DNA of 64,000 nt, from assembly GCA_038206395.1 (NCBI GenBank), contig JBBRAX010000017.1:1-64000 (forward strand), read 5' to 3'. Positions 17,054-25,412 of this stretch are shown here, one piece after another. Origin of the DNA: JAGSPQ01 sp038206395. GTDB lineage: Bacteria; Myxococcota; Myxococcia; Myxococcales; Myxococcaceae. The position numbers and the translations under genes are program-made. The notes below the pieces were generated by a model. That model ran no database searches. It had not been told where the DNA came from and worked only from the letters and a program-made list of their open reading frames with translations. Within the stretch, counting starts at the first letter, position 1. Each line of letters begins with the position of its first letter.

Positions 17054-19266
17054 TCAGCCGCCGGCCCGTAGAACTTCCTCTTCGCCTTCACGTACTCGGC
17101 GAGCAGCGGCGCCGGCTCGAAGCGCTTGCCGAGCTTTTCCTGGTAGTGCTCGGTGCGCTCGAGCAGGCGCCCGATGCCCTGCTGGTCGGCGTAGCGGAAG
17201 GGGCCCCCTGAGAAGGGCGGGAAGCCGAGGCCGAAGACGGCGCCGATGTCGCCGTCGCGGGGGCTGCGCAGCACGCCTTCGCCGAGGCACCGCACCGCTT
17301 CGTTGACCAGCTGCAGCACGCAGCGCTCGGCCATTTCCTGCCGGTCGAGCCGCTGGCGATCTTTTCCGTGCGGCAGCAGCGCGTACACCGACGGGTCGAC
17401 CGCCTTCTTCTTCCCGTCGTACGTGTAGAAGCCCTTCTTCGACTTCCGGCCCAGCCGCCCATCGGCGACCAGCGCCTCAGTCGTTGCCGGAGCGACCAGC
17501 CGTTCGCCGAATGCGTCGTGAAGAATCTTCCCGACCTTTGACGCCACGTCGATGCCGACCTCGTCGAGCAGCGTGATCGGGCCGACCGGGAAGCCGAACT
17601 CGACCAGCGCGCGATCGAGCTCCGCGATGTCGGCGCCTTCGGCCAGCAGCCACGCCGCCTCGTTCAGGTACGGGGCGAGGATTCGCGACGTGTAGAACCC
17701 CACCCCGTCGTTGACCACGATCACCGTCTTGCCCTGCTTGCGGCCGACCTCGACGCAGGTCGCCGTCACCTCGTCCGCCGTCTTCGCGTGGGTGATGATC
17801 TCGAGCAGCGGCATCTTGTTCACCGGGCTGAAGTAGTGCATCCCGATCACGTTCTCGGGGTGCTGGCTCGCCTCGGCAATCTTGGTGATCGGCAGGCTCG
17901 ACGTGTTCGACGCGAAGATCACCCCGCGCTTGCCCACCTTTTCGATGTCGCGCACGCACTGCTGCTTCAGCGCCAGGTCTTCGAACACCGCCTCGATCAC
18001 CACGTCGGCCTGCTTGAAGCCCGAGTAGTCGGTGGTCGCGCTGACCATCGCCATCTTTGCGGCCGCGTCGCGCCAGGTCAGCGACTTCTTCTTCACCCGT
18101 TCGTCGTACAGGCCCTGCACGTGGGCCAGCGCACGGGCGAGGCCTTCGTCGTCCTTGTCCTTGATGCGCACCGGCACGTTCTCGAGCGCCGTGGCGACGT
18201 ACGCGATGCCCGCGCCCATCAACCCTCCACCCAGAATGCCGAGCTTCTTCACCTCGCGCGGCTTCACCTTCGGGTCGCGGGTGCCGTTGTCTTTCTTGAG
18301 CGCGGTGGTGGCGAGGAAGATCTCGACCAGCCGCTTGCTGACGTCGCTCTGCACCAGCGCGCCGAAGGCCGCCGCTTCCGCCTCGAGGCCCGCCTTCATT
18401 CCGTCTTCGAGTCCCGTACGCACCACTTCCAGTGCCTTCTCGGGCGCCGGGTAGTTGCCGCGCGTCTTCTTCAGCAGCTGCTTGCGCGCCTGATCGAAGA
18501 GCACCTTGCGGCCCAGCGGGTTGTCTTCCAGCGCGAACTCGGCCCAGGCCTCTTTGTCCGACAGGCCACGAAGGATCTCGGCGAGCCCCCGGCCCTTCCC
18601 CACCGATCGAAAGCCGAGGCCGCGGGTGCGGTCGGGCTTCAGCGTGCCGGCCGCAAGCTCGAGCGCGCGCTTCTTCGCGATCTGAAGCAGAATCGGCGCG
18701 GGCACCACCTCGTCGGCAAGGCCCAGCTTCACTGCTTTCTTCCCCTTCAGGTTGCGGCCCGTGAGGATCAAGTCGAGCGCCGCCTGCACGCCGATGAGCT
18801 TCGGGGCACGCTGCGTGCCTCCCGCGCCGGGCAGCAGGCCCAGCTGCACCTCGGGGAAGCCGAGCATCGTCTTCGGGCTGTCGCTGACGAGGCGGTAGTC
18901 GCACGCGAGCACCCACTCGAGCCCGCCCCCCAGCGCGGCGCCGTGAATCGCGGCCACGACGGGCTTCTCGAAAGCGTCCAGTCGATCGAACCCGGCCTGG
19001 CCGCGGCGGCTCGCCTGCGTCGCCTCGGCTTCCGAGCGCAGTGACTGGAGGAACTCGATCTTCGCTCCGGCGATGAACGCGTCTTTCTTGCCGGAGATGA
19101 AGACCACCGCTTTCGCCGCGCTTTCCTGCGCGACGCGGGTCAGCAGTTGCTCGAACTGCTCGCCGACCTCGGGAGACAGCGTATTCACGGCCTCGCCTTC
19201 GGCGTCGATGGTGATGATCGCGACCCCGTCTTGCGTCTGAAGGCTGAAGTCTTTCGTGCGGAACAT
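17050..19266 (-). CDS. fadJ: Fatty acid oxidation multifunctional enzyme (enoyl-CoA hydratase/3-hydroxyacyl-CoA dehydrogenase)
   Basis: A 738-residue bifunctional beta-oxidation alpha subunit. The N-terminal crotonase domain has IHGAALGGGLEWVLACDYRL and FPEVQLGLLPGAGGTQR with the two glutamates of the hydratase site. The 3-hydroxyacyl-CoA dehydrogenase domain starts at about residue 300 with the NAD fold LGGGLMGAGIAY, the catalytic HYFSPVNKMPLLEII and the C-terminal helical domain (DEVGIDVA, LGLGFPPFSGGPFRYAD). It lies 2 nt downstream of fadI, so the two form the thiolase/hydratase-dehydrogenase complex. The order thiolase then alpha subunit is like E. coli fadIJ. Confidence 0.92.
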   Translation of the reverse strand: MFRTKDFSLQTQDGVAIITIDAEGEAVNTLSPEVGEQFEQLLTRVAQESAAKAVVFISGKKDAFIAGAKIEFLQSLRSEAEATQASRRGQAGFDRLDAFEKPVVAAIHGAALGGGLEWVLACDYRLVSDSPKTMLGFPEVQLGLLPGAGGTQRAPKLIGVQAALDLILTGRNLKGKKAVKLGLADEVVPAPILLQIAKKRALELAAGTLKPDRTRGLGFRSVGKGRGLAEILRGLSDKEAWAEFALEDNPLGRKVLFDQARKQLLKKTRGNYPAPEKALEVVRTGLEDGMKAGLEAEAAAFGALVQSDVSKRLVEIFLATTALKKDNGTRDPKVKPREVKKLGILGGGLMGAGIAYVATALENVPVRIKDKDDEGLARALAHVQGLYDERVKKKSLTWRDAAAKMAMVSATTDYSGFKQADVVIEAVFEDLALKQQCVRDIEKVGKRGVIFASNTSSLPITKIAEASQHPENVIGMHYFSPVNKMPLLEIITHAKTADEVTATCVEVGRKQGKTVIVVNDGVGFYTSRILAPYLNEAAWLLAEGADIAELDRALVEFGFPVGPITLLDEVGIDVASKVGKILHDAFGERLVAPATTEALVADGRLGRKSKKGFYTYDGKKKAVDPSVYALLPHGKDRQRLDRQEMAERCVLQLVNEAVRCLGEGVLRSPRDGDIGAVFGLGFPPFSGGPFRYADQQGIGRLLERTEHYQEKLGKRFEPAPLLAEYVKAKRKFYGPAAD

Positions 19267-19268
19267 GT

Positions 19269-20558
19269 TCAGGCCCTCTCGAGGACGATGGCGGCGCCCA
19301 GGCCGCCGGCCGCGCAGATGGTGCACAGCGCAGTGGATTTGTTGCGGCGCTTCAGCTCGTTCAGCGTCTGGGTGACGATGCGCGCGCCGGTGGCGGCGAA
19401 CGGGTGGCCCAGCGCAATCGAGCCGCCGTTGACGTTCAGCTTGTCGCGGTCGACCTCGCCCAGCGCAGATGCCCGCCCAAGCTTGGCGGCGAACTTCTGC
19501 GACGCGAAGGCCTGCAGGTTCGACGCGACCTGCGCGGCAAACGCTTCGTGCATGTCGATCAGATCGAAGTCGGCGAGCTTCATCCCTGCGCGATCGAGCG
19601 CGATCGGAGCGGCGTAGGCGGGGCCCTGCAGCAGCTGATCGGCCGGATCCGTCGCCGCGAAGGCGTACGAGCGCAGGTAGCCGAGCACTTCCAGCTTGAG
19701 GCTGCGGGCGCGCTCTTCGCTCATCACCAGCAGCGCCGCCGCGCCGTCCGTCAACGGCGAGCTGTTACCGGCGGTCACCGTGCCGAACTTGCGATCGAAC
19801 ACCGGGCGCAGCTGGCCCAGCGCTTCGACCGAGGTGTCTTCGCGAACGATGTTGTCCTTCACGGCCACCTGCTTGAAGCCGGGCGGCACTGGCACGTGCA
19901 TCACCTCGGCGTCGAAACGGCCGGCCTTCCAGGCAGCGGCGGCGTTGCGGTGCGAGAGAAAGGAAAGCTCGTCCTGCAGCTGGCGCGAGATGCCGTTTTC
20001 CTTCGCCATCTTCTCGGCCGACTCGCCCATCGTCATCCCAGTCGAGTACTCGGCGATCGCGGGAGGCACCGGCAGCAGGTCCTTCGGCTTCAGCTTCTGA
20101 AACGGCTTCACCTTCTCGCCAAAGTTGCGGGCACGCGAGGCCTGCACCAGGGCCTGGGCCAACGGGCGGCTGGTGAAGATCGGCGGGTCCGACATCGACT
20201 CGGTGCCGCCGGCGATCGCGACCTCCGAGGTGCCGACCGCGATGCTGTTCGCCGCGTCGACGAGCGCCTGGATGCTGGTGGCGCAGGCGCGGGAAGCGGT
20301 GTGGGCTTCGATCCTGCGCGGCAGGCCGGCGGCGAGCACGACTTCGCGGGCGATCGACGTCGCGGTCAGGGTGGGAATCACCTGGCCGAAGACGCACTGG
20401 TCGATTTCGTCGGGGTCGATTTCGGCCCGCTGAATCAGCTCCTGGACCACCAGCCGTCCGAGGTCCAACGCCGTCAGCTCACCGAAGATGCTGCCGGCTT
20501 TCACGAAGGGCGTCCGAAGCCCCCGCACGATTGCAACCCTGCGACCGATTCGGGCCAT
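19269..20558 (-). CDS. fadI: Acetyl-CoA acyltransferase (3-ketoacyl-CoA thiolase)
   Basis: A 429-residue thiolase performing the last step of each beta-oxidation cycle. The nucleophilic Cys is in SRACATSIQAL (about residue 90), the catalytic His in NVNGGSIALGHPFAATGAR, and the second Cys in CTICAAGGLGAA. The start at MARIGRRVAIV is preceded by GAGAGGAG about 10 nt upstream; an in-frame start 18 nt earlier is less well supported. First gene of the fadI-fadJ operon. Confidence 0.92.
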   Translation of the reverse strand: MARIGRRVAIVRGLRTPFVKAGSIFGELTALDLGRLVVQELIQRAEIDPDEIDQCVFGQVIPTLTATSIAREVVLAAGLPRRIEAHTASRACATSIQALVDAANSIAVGTSEVAIAGGTESMSDPPIFTSRPLAQALVQASRARNFGEKVKPFQKLKPKDLLPVPPAIAEYSTGMTMGESAEKMAKENGISRQLQDELSFLSHRNAAAAWKAGRFDAEVMHVPVPPGFKQVAVKDNIVREDTSVEALGQLRPVFDRKFGTVTAGNSSPLTDGAAALLVMSEERARSLKLEVLGYLRSYAFAATDPADQLLQGPAYAAPIALDRAGMKLADFDLIDMHEAFAAQVASNLQAFASQKFAAKLGRASALGEVDRDKLNVNGGSIALGHPFAATGARIVTQTLNELKRRNKSTALCTICAAGGLGAAIVLERA

Positions 20559-20630
20559 GTTCCGCGCTCCTCTCAAGAGAGACGCGGTGCGTCATAACGG
20601 CGGTTGAGCCGTCAAATCAACCAGCGCGGC

Positions 20631-21275
20631 TCAGTAGACGTCGATGGGCTCGACCAGCTCGTATGAGGCGCCAGCTTCGCGGGCGAGGCGGGCGTCATCG
20701 TCGAAGCCCACGGGTGCTTTCAGTGGGTTGGCGCCTGGGGTGAGGATCATCGCGCGGTACTGGCCGGGCGCCGAGAGCGGCACGCTGGCGATCTTCTTCC
20801 CGCCCGCTGCCTCGCAGCCGTCCCTGGCGCACTGGAAGACGAGCGTGGTCTGGTCGCGCCAGACGCGGAGCTCGCGGCGTTGGTCGAGGGTCACCCGCAA
20901 GACGCCTCCGACGGCGGCGGAGCCTGACCGGGCGCCGGGAGCGGCGAGCACCTCGAAGGCCGTCGGAGCCAGCGGCTGATCGCGGCGCGGCAGCATCACC
21001 AGCGCGATCACCGCAGCGGCGATCGCAGAGCCGATCAGGGAAAGGGTGCGCAGTGAGAAGCGGCGGCGGGAGGAGCCCGCGAGGCGGGCCTCGAGGCGTC
21101 GCTCAAAGCCGCGGGGCGGCGCGTACTGGCCGGCGACGGCGAGCAGCTGCTCGAGGCGCACGAACTTGCCCTGGCTGACCTGGCACTCCGTGCAGCCCTG
21201 CACGTGAAGGGTGAGCTCGGCCGCGACGGGAAAACCGGTGAAGGCCTCGTTCTGGAAACGGGTGCAGGGGTTCAC
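20631..21275 (-). CDS. Anti-sigma factor with zinc-finger motif
   Basis: A 214-residue membrane protein. The N-terminal part has LTLHVQGCTECQ, the H-x3-C-x2-C core of ZAS (zinc-binding anti-sigma) domains. One transmembrane helix follows (LSLIGSAIAAAVIALVML, about residues 80-97), then a periplasmic beta-rich sensor region (RVTLDQRRELRVWR, QYRAMILTPGANPL). The GTG start overlaps the sigma factor stop by 4 nt (GTGA), the usual coupling of an ECF sigma factor with its own anti-sigma factor. The signal sensed is unknown. Confidence 0.85.
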   Translation of the reverse strand: MNPCTRFQNEAFTGFPVAAELTLHVQGCTECQVSQGKFVRLEQLLAVAGQYAPPRGFERRLEARLAGSSRRRFSLRTLSLIGSAIAAAVIALVMLPRRDQPLAPTAFEVLAAPGARSGSAAVGGVLRVTLDQRRELRVWRDQTTLVFQCARDGCEAAGGKKIASVPLSAPGQYRAMILTPGANPLKAPVGFDDDARLAREAGASYELVEPIDVY

Positions 21276-21814
21276 CAGTCGACCCCCTTTCCTTCGAGGC
21301 AGAGCTTCAAGGTGGGCAGCGCGCGCATCACGCGAACACGAAGGGCGCCGATGCTGACGCCGGTGAGCTTCTCGATCTCTTCGTAGGAAAGATCGTCGTG
21401 GTACTTGAGGACGATCGCGGCCCGGGTGTGGTCGGGCAGGCCGTCGAGACACCCTTCGAGCTCGCGGGCGGCCTGGCTCGTGGCGATCGCGTCGTCCAGC
21501 GGCGCCGCCAGCGCGGGTCTACTTTCCATCATCGTGGTCTCCTCCCGGGTCGCGCTGGGGCTGTGCCGGTAGAACTTCAGGCGATCGAGGCAGCGGTGGC
21601 GCGCAATCGTCCTCAGCCAGACCTGAGGGGAGGCCTCGAACCGAAAAGTAGGGAAGTCCTCGTAGGCCTGCAGAAATACCAGCTGCAAGACGTCCTCGGC
21701 TTCCGTGTCGTTTCGCAAAAACCTGCGGCAGTACCGGTAGATGTCGAGTTCCCATTGCTTGACCCATAGGGCGACGGTCGGAGCAGCGGCGTTACTCGAA
21801 ATCGGCGGCGACAT
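21272..21814 (-). CDS. ECF-family RNA polymerase sigma factor
   Basis: A 180-residue sigma-70-family ECF factor. Region 2 is YRYCRRFLRNDTEAEDVLQ with FLQAYEDFPTFR and WLRTIARHRCLDRL. A short linker leads to region 4, LPDHTRAAIVLKYHDDLSYE with the helix-turn-helix EEIEKLTGVSIGALRVRVMR. The start at 21814 (MSPPISSNAAAP) was chosen from family length; no strong ribosome site is visible and upstream codons are less protein-like. Its activity should be held by the overlapping anti-sigma gene. ECF pairs usually control their own promoter, which would lie in 21815-22002; I did not find a convincing pair of boxes. Confidence 0.88.
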   Translation of the reverse strand: MSPPISSNAAAPTVALWVKQWELDIYRYCRRFLRNDTEAEDVLQLVFLQAYEDFPTFRFEASPQVWLRTIARHRCLDRLKFYRHSPSATREETTMMESRPALAAPLDDAIATSQAARELEGCLDGLPDHTRAAIVLKYHDDLSYEEIEKLTGVSIGALRVRVMRALPTLKLCLEGKGVDW

Positions 21815-22002
21815 GCAGGAAGGGGTCGATTCTGGCGCGAGATCCGACGGGTCGGCGCTTTTGTTTGTAACGAAAAGACCCGCTGGGTCGCCATTAACCC
21901 ATCGGCATTCAGGAACTCGAGAGCGGAGGCACGGCGACGATCGACAGATTCGTCGTGGGGGGCGTCGACCTCCGCGCTCGAGAAGTTTGCCCAAGGAGGC
22001 CC

Positions 22003-22632
22003 ATGGGGAGGTCGATCGATTCCAGCGCAAGCCCTGTCCCGATGGCGCCGATGCTGCTGACGATGAGCATCAGCGCCCACCGGGATGTCGTCGAGGGCAT
22101 TGCCGAGCTCAAAGACGGCATTGGCCGGGTGCCGCGCCGGAAGCTGTTGATGAGCCTGTGTCTCAAGGCGGCGGCCGAGCAGCTGCTGCGCACCTACGTG
22201 ACGCTGGTGTGGGAAGCGCAGCGGGTCGTGGGCTTGAGCGTCGCAAAGGTGGGGCCGGCGATCGAAGCACTGCAGCGCCGCAACGTGGTGACCCGGGTGC
22301 ACAAGACGCGGGGCGATTTCCAGCGTGTCGAGCGCGCCTGCGATCTGGCTTTTACGCAGGGGGTGCAGAATCATCAGCTGGCGCGGGTGGCAGAGGTGCC
22401 GCGCCAGCGCTGGACGAACCGCGAGGTGCACCTTTTCGCATTGCTGGTTCCACTGGCAGCCTACATGGAAGAGCTGGGACGCGAGCTCCAGGGCCTCACC
22501 GCTGACCCGACGCGCGTCGAGGCGCGGCTGGCGCACGCGCGCAGAGAGATGGAGCCCGTGCTGCAACGGTTCGCAGACACCACGCAGGCGCTGCAGCAGT
22601 TCATGGACGATCTGACCCAACCCCGGAGGTAG
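22003..22632 (+). CDS. Unknown helical protein
   Basis: A 209-residue protein of mostly helical pattern (RDVVEGIAELKDGIGR, RKLLMSLCLKAAAEQLLRTY, ALLVPLAAYMEELGRELQG, ARREMEPVLQRFADTTQAL) with no signal peptide or membrane segment and no motif I recognise. The start at 22003 follows AAGGAGG, with a short spacing of 3 nt; ATGs at 22042 and 22051 are alternatives. Its 3' end carries the GGAGG of the next gene, so the two are probably co-translated. Divergent from the ECF sigma gene and possibly a target of it (inference). Confidence 0.65.
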   Translation: MGRSIDSSASPVPMAPMLLTMSISAHRDVVEGIAELKDGIGRVPRRKLLMSLCLKAAAEQLLRTYVTLVWEAQRVVGLSVAKVGPAIEALQRRNVVTRVHKTRGDFQRVERACDLAFTQGVQNHQLARVAEVPRQRWTNREVHLFALLVPLAAYMEELGRELQGLTADPTRVEARLAHARREMEPVLQRFADTTQALQQFMDDLTQPRR

Positions 22633-22635
22633 TAC

Positions 22636-23205
22636 TTGGCCAATGTCGAGACGCGGTTTTCCACCTTCTTTCAGGCGTTCTGGTTCTCGGCGGTGCCGTC
22701 AGCCACGGTGCGGCGGGAAATGTTCCGGGGCTCGGCCAGCGCCTTTTCGTGGGTGGTGAGGGTCGCGTCGTCCGGCGCGCCTTGTTACCTCTTCCGTTCC
22801 GAGCTGACCGCGGGCGCCGTGACGCTGGACCTCAAGCCGTACATGCCGAAGAACCGGCAGATCATCCTCTACCTGTTCGGCGATCACGCGCAGGCGCAGC
22901 AGTACTACAACGAGTCGGCCTCGGGCTGGACGCCAGCCGAAGCCGAGATCATCGCGAACGCGGCGTACCTGAGCATGATCCCCGACGTGTCCTTCACCCC
23001 GCAGCAGGCGATTCGAGACGCGCGGCACGCGTGCAACCCGGCGGATCCTGCTTCGGTCGCCGCGATGAACGCGTCACTCACGTTCACGTACGGGCGCTTC
23101 ACGGCTTTCAACGGCAACGTGCTGCCCGAGCTGGCGCGGCGGGCAATCGACGGCGTGTGGGTCGCGGCGCCCGGCAACCCGCCCGAATGGATCCCGCCAG
23201 ACTGA
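22636..23205 (+). CDS. Unknown protein with TTG start
   Basis: A 189-residue protein, not recognised. TTG at 22636 is the likely start because GGAGG (22625-22629) lies 6 nt upstream and the frame reads as protein from there (ANVETRFSTFFQAFWFSAVP). No signal peptide; a mixed composition with Asp-Leu-Lys-Pro-Tyr-Met and Phe-Gly-Asp-His-Ala segments and a C-terminus rich in Pro. Adjacent to the helical protein upstream (3 nt gap) and convergent with the CHAT-domain gene (4 nt gap). Confidence 0.68.
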   Translation: MANVETRFSTFFQAFWFSAVPSATVRREMFRGSASAFSWVVRVASSGAPCYLFRSELTAGAVTLDLKPYMPKNRQIILYLFGDHAQAQQYYNESASGWTPAEAEIIANAAYLSMIPDVSFTPQQAIRDARHACNPADPASVAAMNASLTFTYGRFTAFNGNVLPELARRAIDGVWVAAPGNPPEWIPPD

Positions 23206-23209
23206 AGGC

Positions 23210-25408
23210 TCACGGGCCGAGCACGATGAAGGGCGCCCAGGCCGACGGCGGAGCGCCGCTCTTCAAGAGCTCCCGTTGCGCCGCGGCGACGCGCTGGGGC
23301 ACCTGATCGCCGAGGCTGCCGCCTTCGAACAAGGCACGGGCGAAGGTGGCTGCGGTGGCATCGTCGATCGACCGGGTGGTGGCGATCACCTGCCGGCTCC
23401 CCGCCGCGAGAAAGGCAGCGCCCAGGGTGCCGTCTTTTCGGGACGAGGCGGCCGAGGCGCAGCTGGCGAGGAAGACGACGTCGGGGCGGCAGCGCTCGGC
23501 GAGCACCATCGACGCGGTGACGACGCCGTCGGCCAGCTCGAGCCACGGGCCATCGGCGCCGACGCCAGAGTGGGCGGCGACGTGCAGCAGCTGCGCGCCA
23601 CACCCTTCCTTCCAGCTCGCGATCGTCGCGGCGTCGCCCGTGACTGCGGTCGTGCCCAGCTTGATTGCCGTCGCGCGCGCTTCGGCGGCAGCCCCGGGCA
23701 GGTTGTTGCGGGGATCTCCGAGCACCACGGCGCCCTTCCCTGCGGGCCGGGCCTTCGAGAGCACAGCCGCGACGCCGAGCCCCGGGGCCGAAGACAGCAC
23801 CTTCTCTTCGACGAGGTACCGGCCGTTCACCCGCAGGCCCGCGAAGGACAGCGAGCCCAACGCCGTGTCAGTGACAATCAACAGCTCGGTTCCGGTGGGC
23901 TCGGTGGGCCAGAGGCGCGCGCCCAGCGCATCCGCGTCGGTGCCGCCGAGGATGTCGGCCAGTGGCCCGAGCGCCCGGGCCTCGGCTTTTCCGTTCACGA
24001 CGTGGACCCGGTAGAGCGTGCCCTGCGCGGCGAGAAAGGCGAGCACTTCGCGGGAACCGAGCTGGGCAAGCACATCGCCGGCCGGCGGCTTCGCGACGTC
24101 GGACGCTGCGACGCGCTTCAACGTATCGACGCGGCGAAGCGCCTCGCGGGCCGAGGTCTCGAGATCGCCAGGCGTCGGCTGCGCCTGGGCCATCGTCTCG
24201 AGGAAGCTCGCGGTGAGCAGCTGTTCCATCACGTCGACCGCCGCGGCCGCCCTGCCCTCGCGCACGTGCAGCGCAAACAGCGCCTCGTACGGCTTCCGCC
24301 GTTCTGCCAGCAGCCCGGGACGAAGGGCCGCTGAACCAAGGCTTTGGCGAAGGCCTTCGATCACCCGCGTGGCCTCGGCGTACGACGCCTGCGCCTGGCC
24401 GCTGAGGCCCTGCTGCTCGAAGCCCTCGCCCGCGACCGCGTGAAGCTGCCACTGCCAGTCGGCCAATGCGCCGGCGTCGAGCGCGGCGGACACCGTCTGC
24501 TGAACCTCGGGCCAGCGCTGCTGCGCGGCGAACAGCTGCGCCTGCGCGAAGGACAGGGTGGTGTGCTCGTACGACCTTTCGGCGGGAACCGCCGCGGCGA
24601 GGTCGAGCTGCCGCTGGCCGGCGTCGAAGTCGTCCAGGGCCCGCCCCACCGCCGCGAGGCTGACGTGGGCCGATCGCACCACCGGCTTCAACCCCGCGTC
24701 TGCGCCGATCGCGAGCGCTTCTTCGAAGCAGTCGCGCGCGATTTCTTCGTTGCCGCGCTTGAGCTCGAGCAGCCCTTGCCGAAGCCGCGCCTGCGCGAAG
24801 CCGCCCGGGAAGCTGCCCCGAAAGCGATTGGCCACTTCGGCGAGGGCGCGCGCCTCCCCGGCCTCGTCACCGACCTCGGCGAGCAGATCTCCCAGCTGGC
24901 CGTAGACCTTTCCCTCGAGCACGGGGTCTTCGCTTTGCCGGACCTCGACCAGCGCGGTGGTGAGGGTCTTGAAGGCGGCCTCGAAGTCGCCGCGGATCCA
25001 CTGCAGCGAGGCCAGCTGCCGGGCGCAGCGAGCGGCGTAGTCGTGGAGCCCCGCAGCGGGCGCTTCGGCGACGCACTTCGTCAGCGCGGCCGTCGCACCG
25101 GCGTCGTCGGACTTCTTCCGGGCGGCCAGCGCGGCGTAGTACTGGCCCGCGACCGCGTACGGCGTTCCTTCGAGCCACGGCAGCCGCGCGATGACGTCGG
25201 CCTCGCGGTTCGACAGGCCCAGCGCGCGAATGGTGGCGAGCGCATGCGCTGGCTTCTTCTTCTTCAGGTACGCCTGCTCGCACGCGGTCGCCGCGGCCGC
25301 GTAGTCCTTCTTCGCCATCGCCCCCTCGCACGCGGGCGCGGGTCGGAAGACGAGGAAGAGCCCGGCCAGGCCCACCGCGGCGACGACGAGCCAGCGGGCC
25401 GCGCGCAT
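23210..25408 (-). CDS. TPR-CHAT (caspase-like) protein
   Basis: A 732-residue protein. One N-terminal hydrophobic segment (WLVVAAVGLAGLFLVF) anchors or exports it. Residues about 30-420 are TPR-like helices. The last third is a CHAT domain: RYLVEEKVLSSAPGLGVA, then LLHVAAHSGVG (candidate catalytic His, about residue 611) and VVFLASCASA (candidate Cys, about 649), ending in SAWAPFIVLGP as usual for the family. CHAT proteins are clan CD peptidase relatives that include separase-like and gasdermin-cutting proteases. Both dyad residues are present, so activity is plausible. It is the last gene of a porin, amylase, ferrochelatase-like, CHAT operon, 4 nt after the preceding gene; no obvious substrate is encoded next to it. 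Confidence 0.85.
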   Translation of the reverse strand: MRAARWLVVAAVGLAGLFLVFRPAPACEGAMAKKDYAAAATACEQAYLKKKKPAHALATIRALGLSNREADVIARLPWLEGTPYAVAGQYYAALAARKKSDDAGATAALTKCVAEAPAAGLHDYAARCARQLASLQWIRGDFEAAFKTLTTALVEVRQSEDPVLEGKVYGQLGDLLAEVGDEAGEARALAEVANRFRGSFPGGFAQARLRQGLLELKRGNEEIARDCFEEALAIGADAGLKPVVRSAHVSLAAVGRALDDFDAGQRQLDLAAAVPAERSYEHTTLSFAQAQLFAAQQRWPEVQQTVSAALDAGALADWQWQLHAVAGEGFEQQGLSGQAQASYAEATRVIEGLRQSLGSAALRPGLLAERRKPYEALFALHVREGRAAAAVDVMEQLLTASFLETMAQAQPTPGDLETSAREALRRVDTLKRVAASDVAKPPAGDVLAQLGSREVLAFLAAQGTLYRVHVVNGKAEARALGPLADILGGTDADALGARLWPTEPTGTELLIVTDTALGSLSFAGLRVNGRYLVEEKVLSSAPGLGVAAVLSKARPAGKGAVVLGDPRNNLPGAAAEARATAIKLGTTAVTGDAATIASWKEGCGAQLLHVAAHSGVGADGPWLELADGVVTASMVLAERCRPDVVFLASCASAASSRKDGTLGAAFLAAGSRQVIATTRSIDDATAATFARALFEGGSLGDQVPQRVAAAQRELLKSGAPPSAWAPFIVLGP

Positions 25409-25412
25409 CGGA

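Noticed and set aside
20602..20622. 6-bp inverted repeat (GGTTGA/TCAACC) after the anti-sigma gene as terminator
   Set aside because: The stem is short with a 9-nt loop and no T tract follows on the minus strand.
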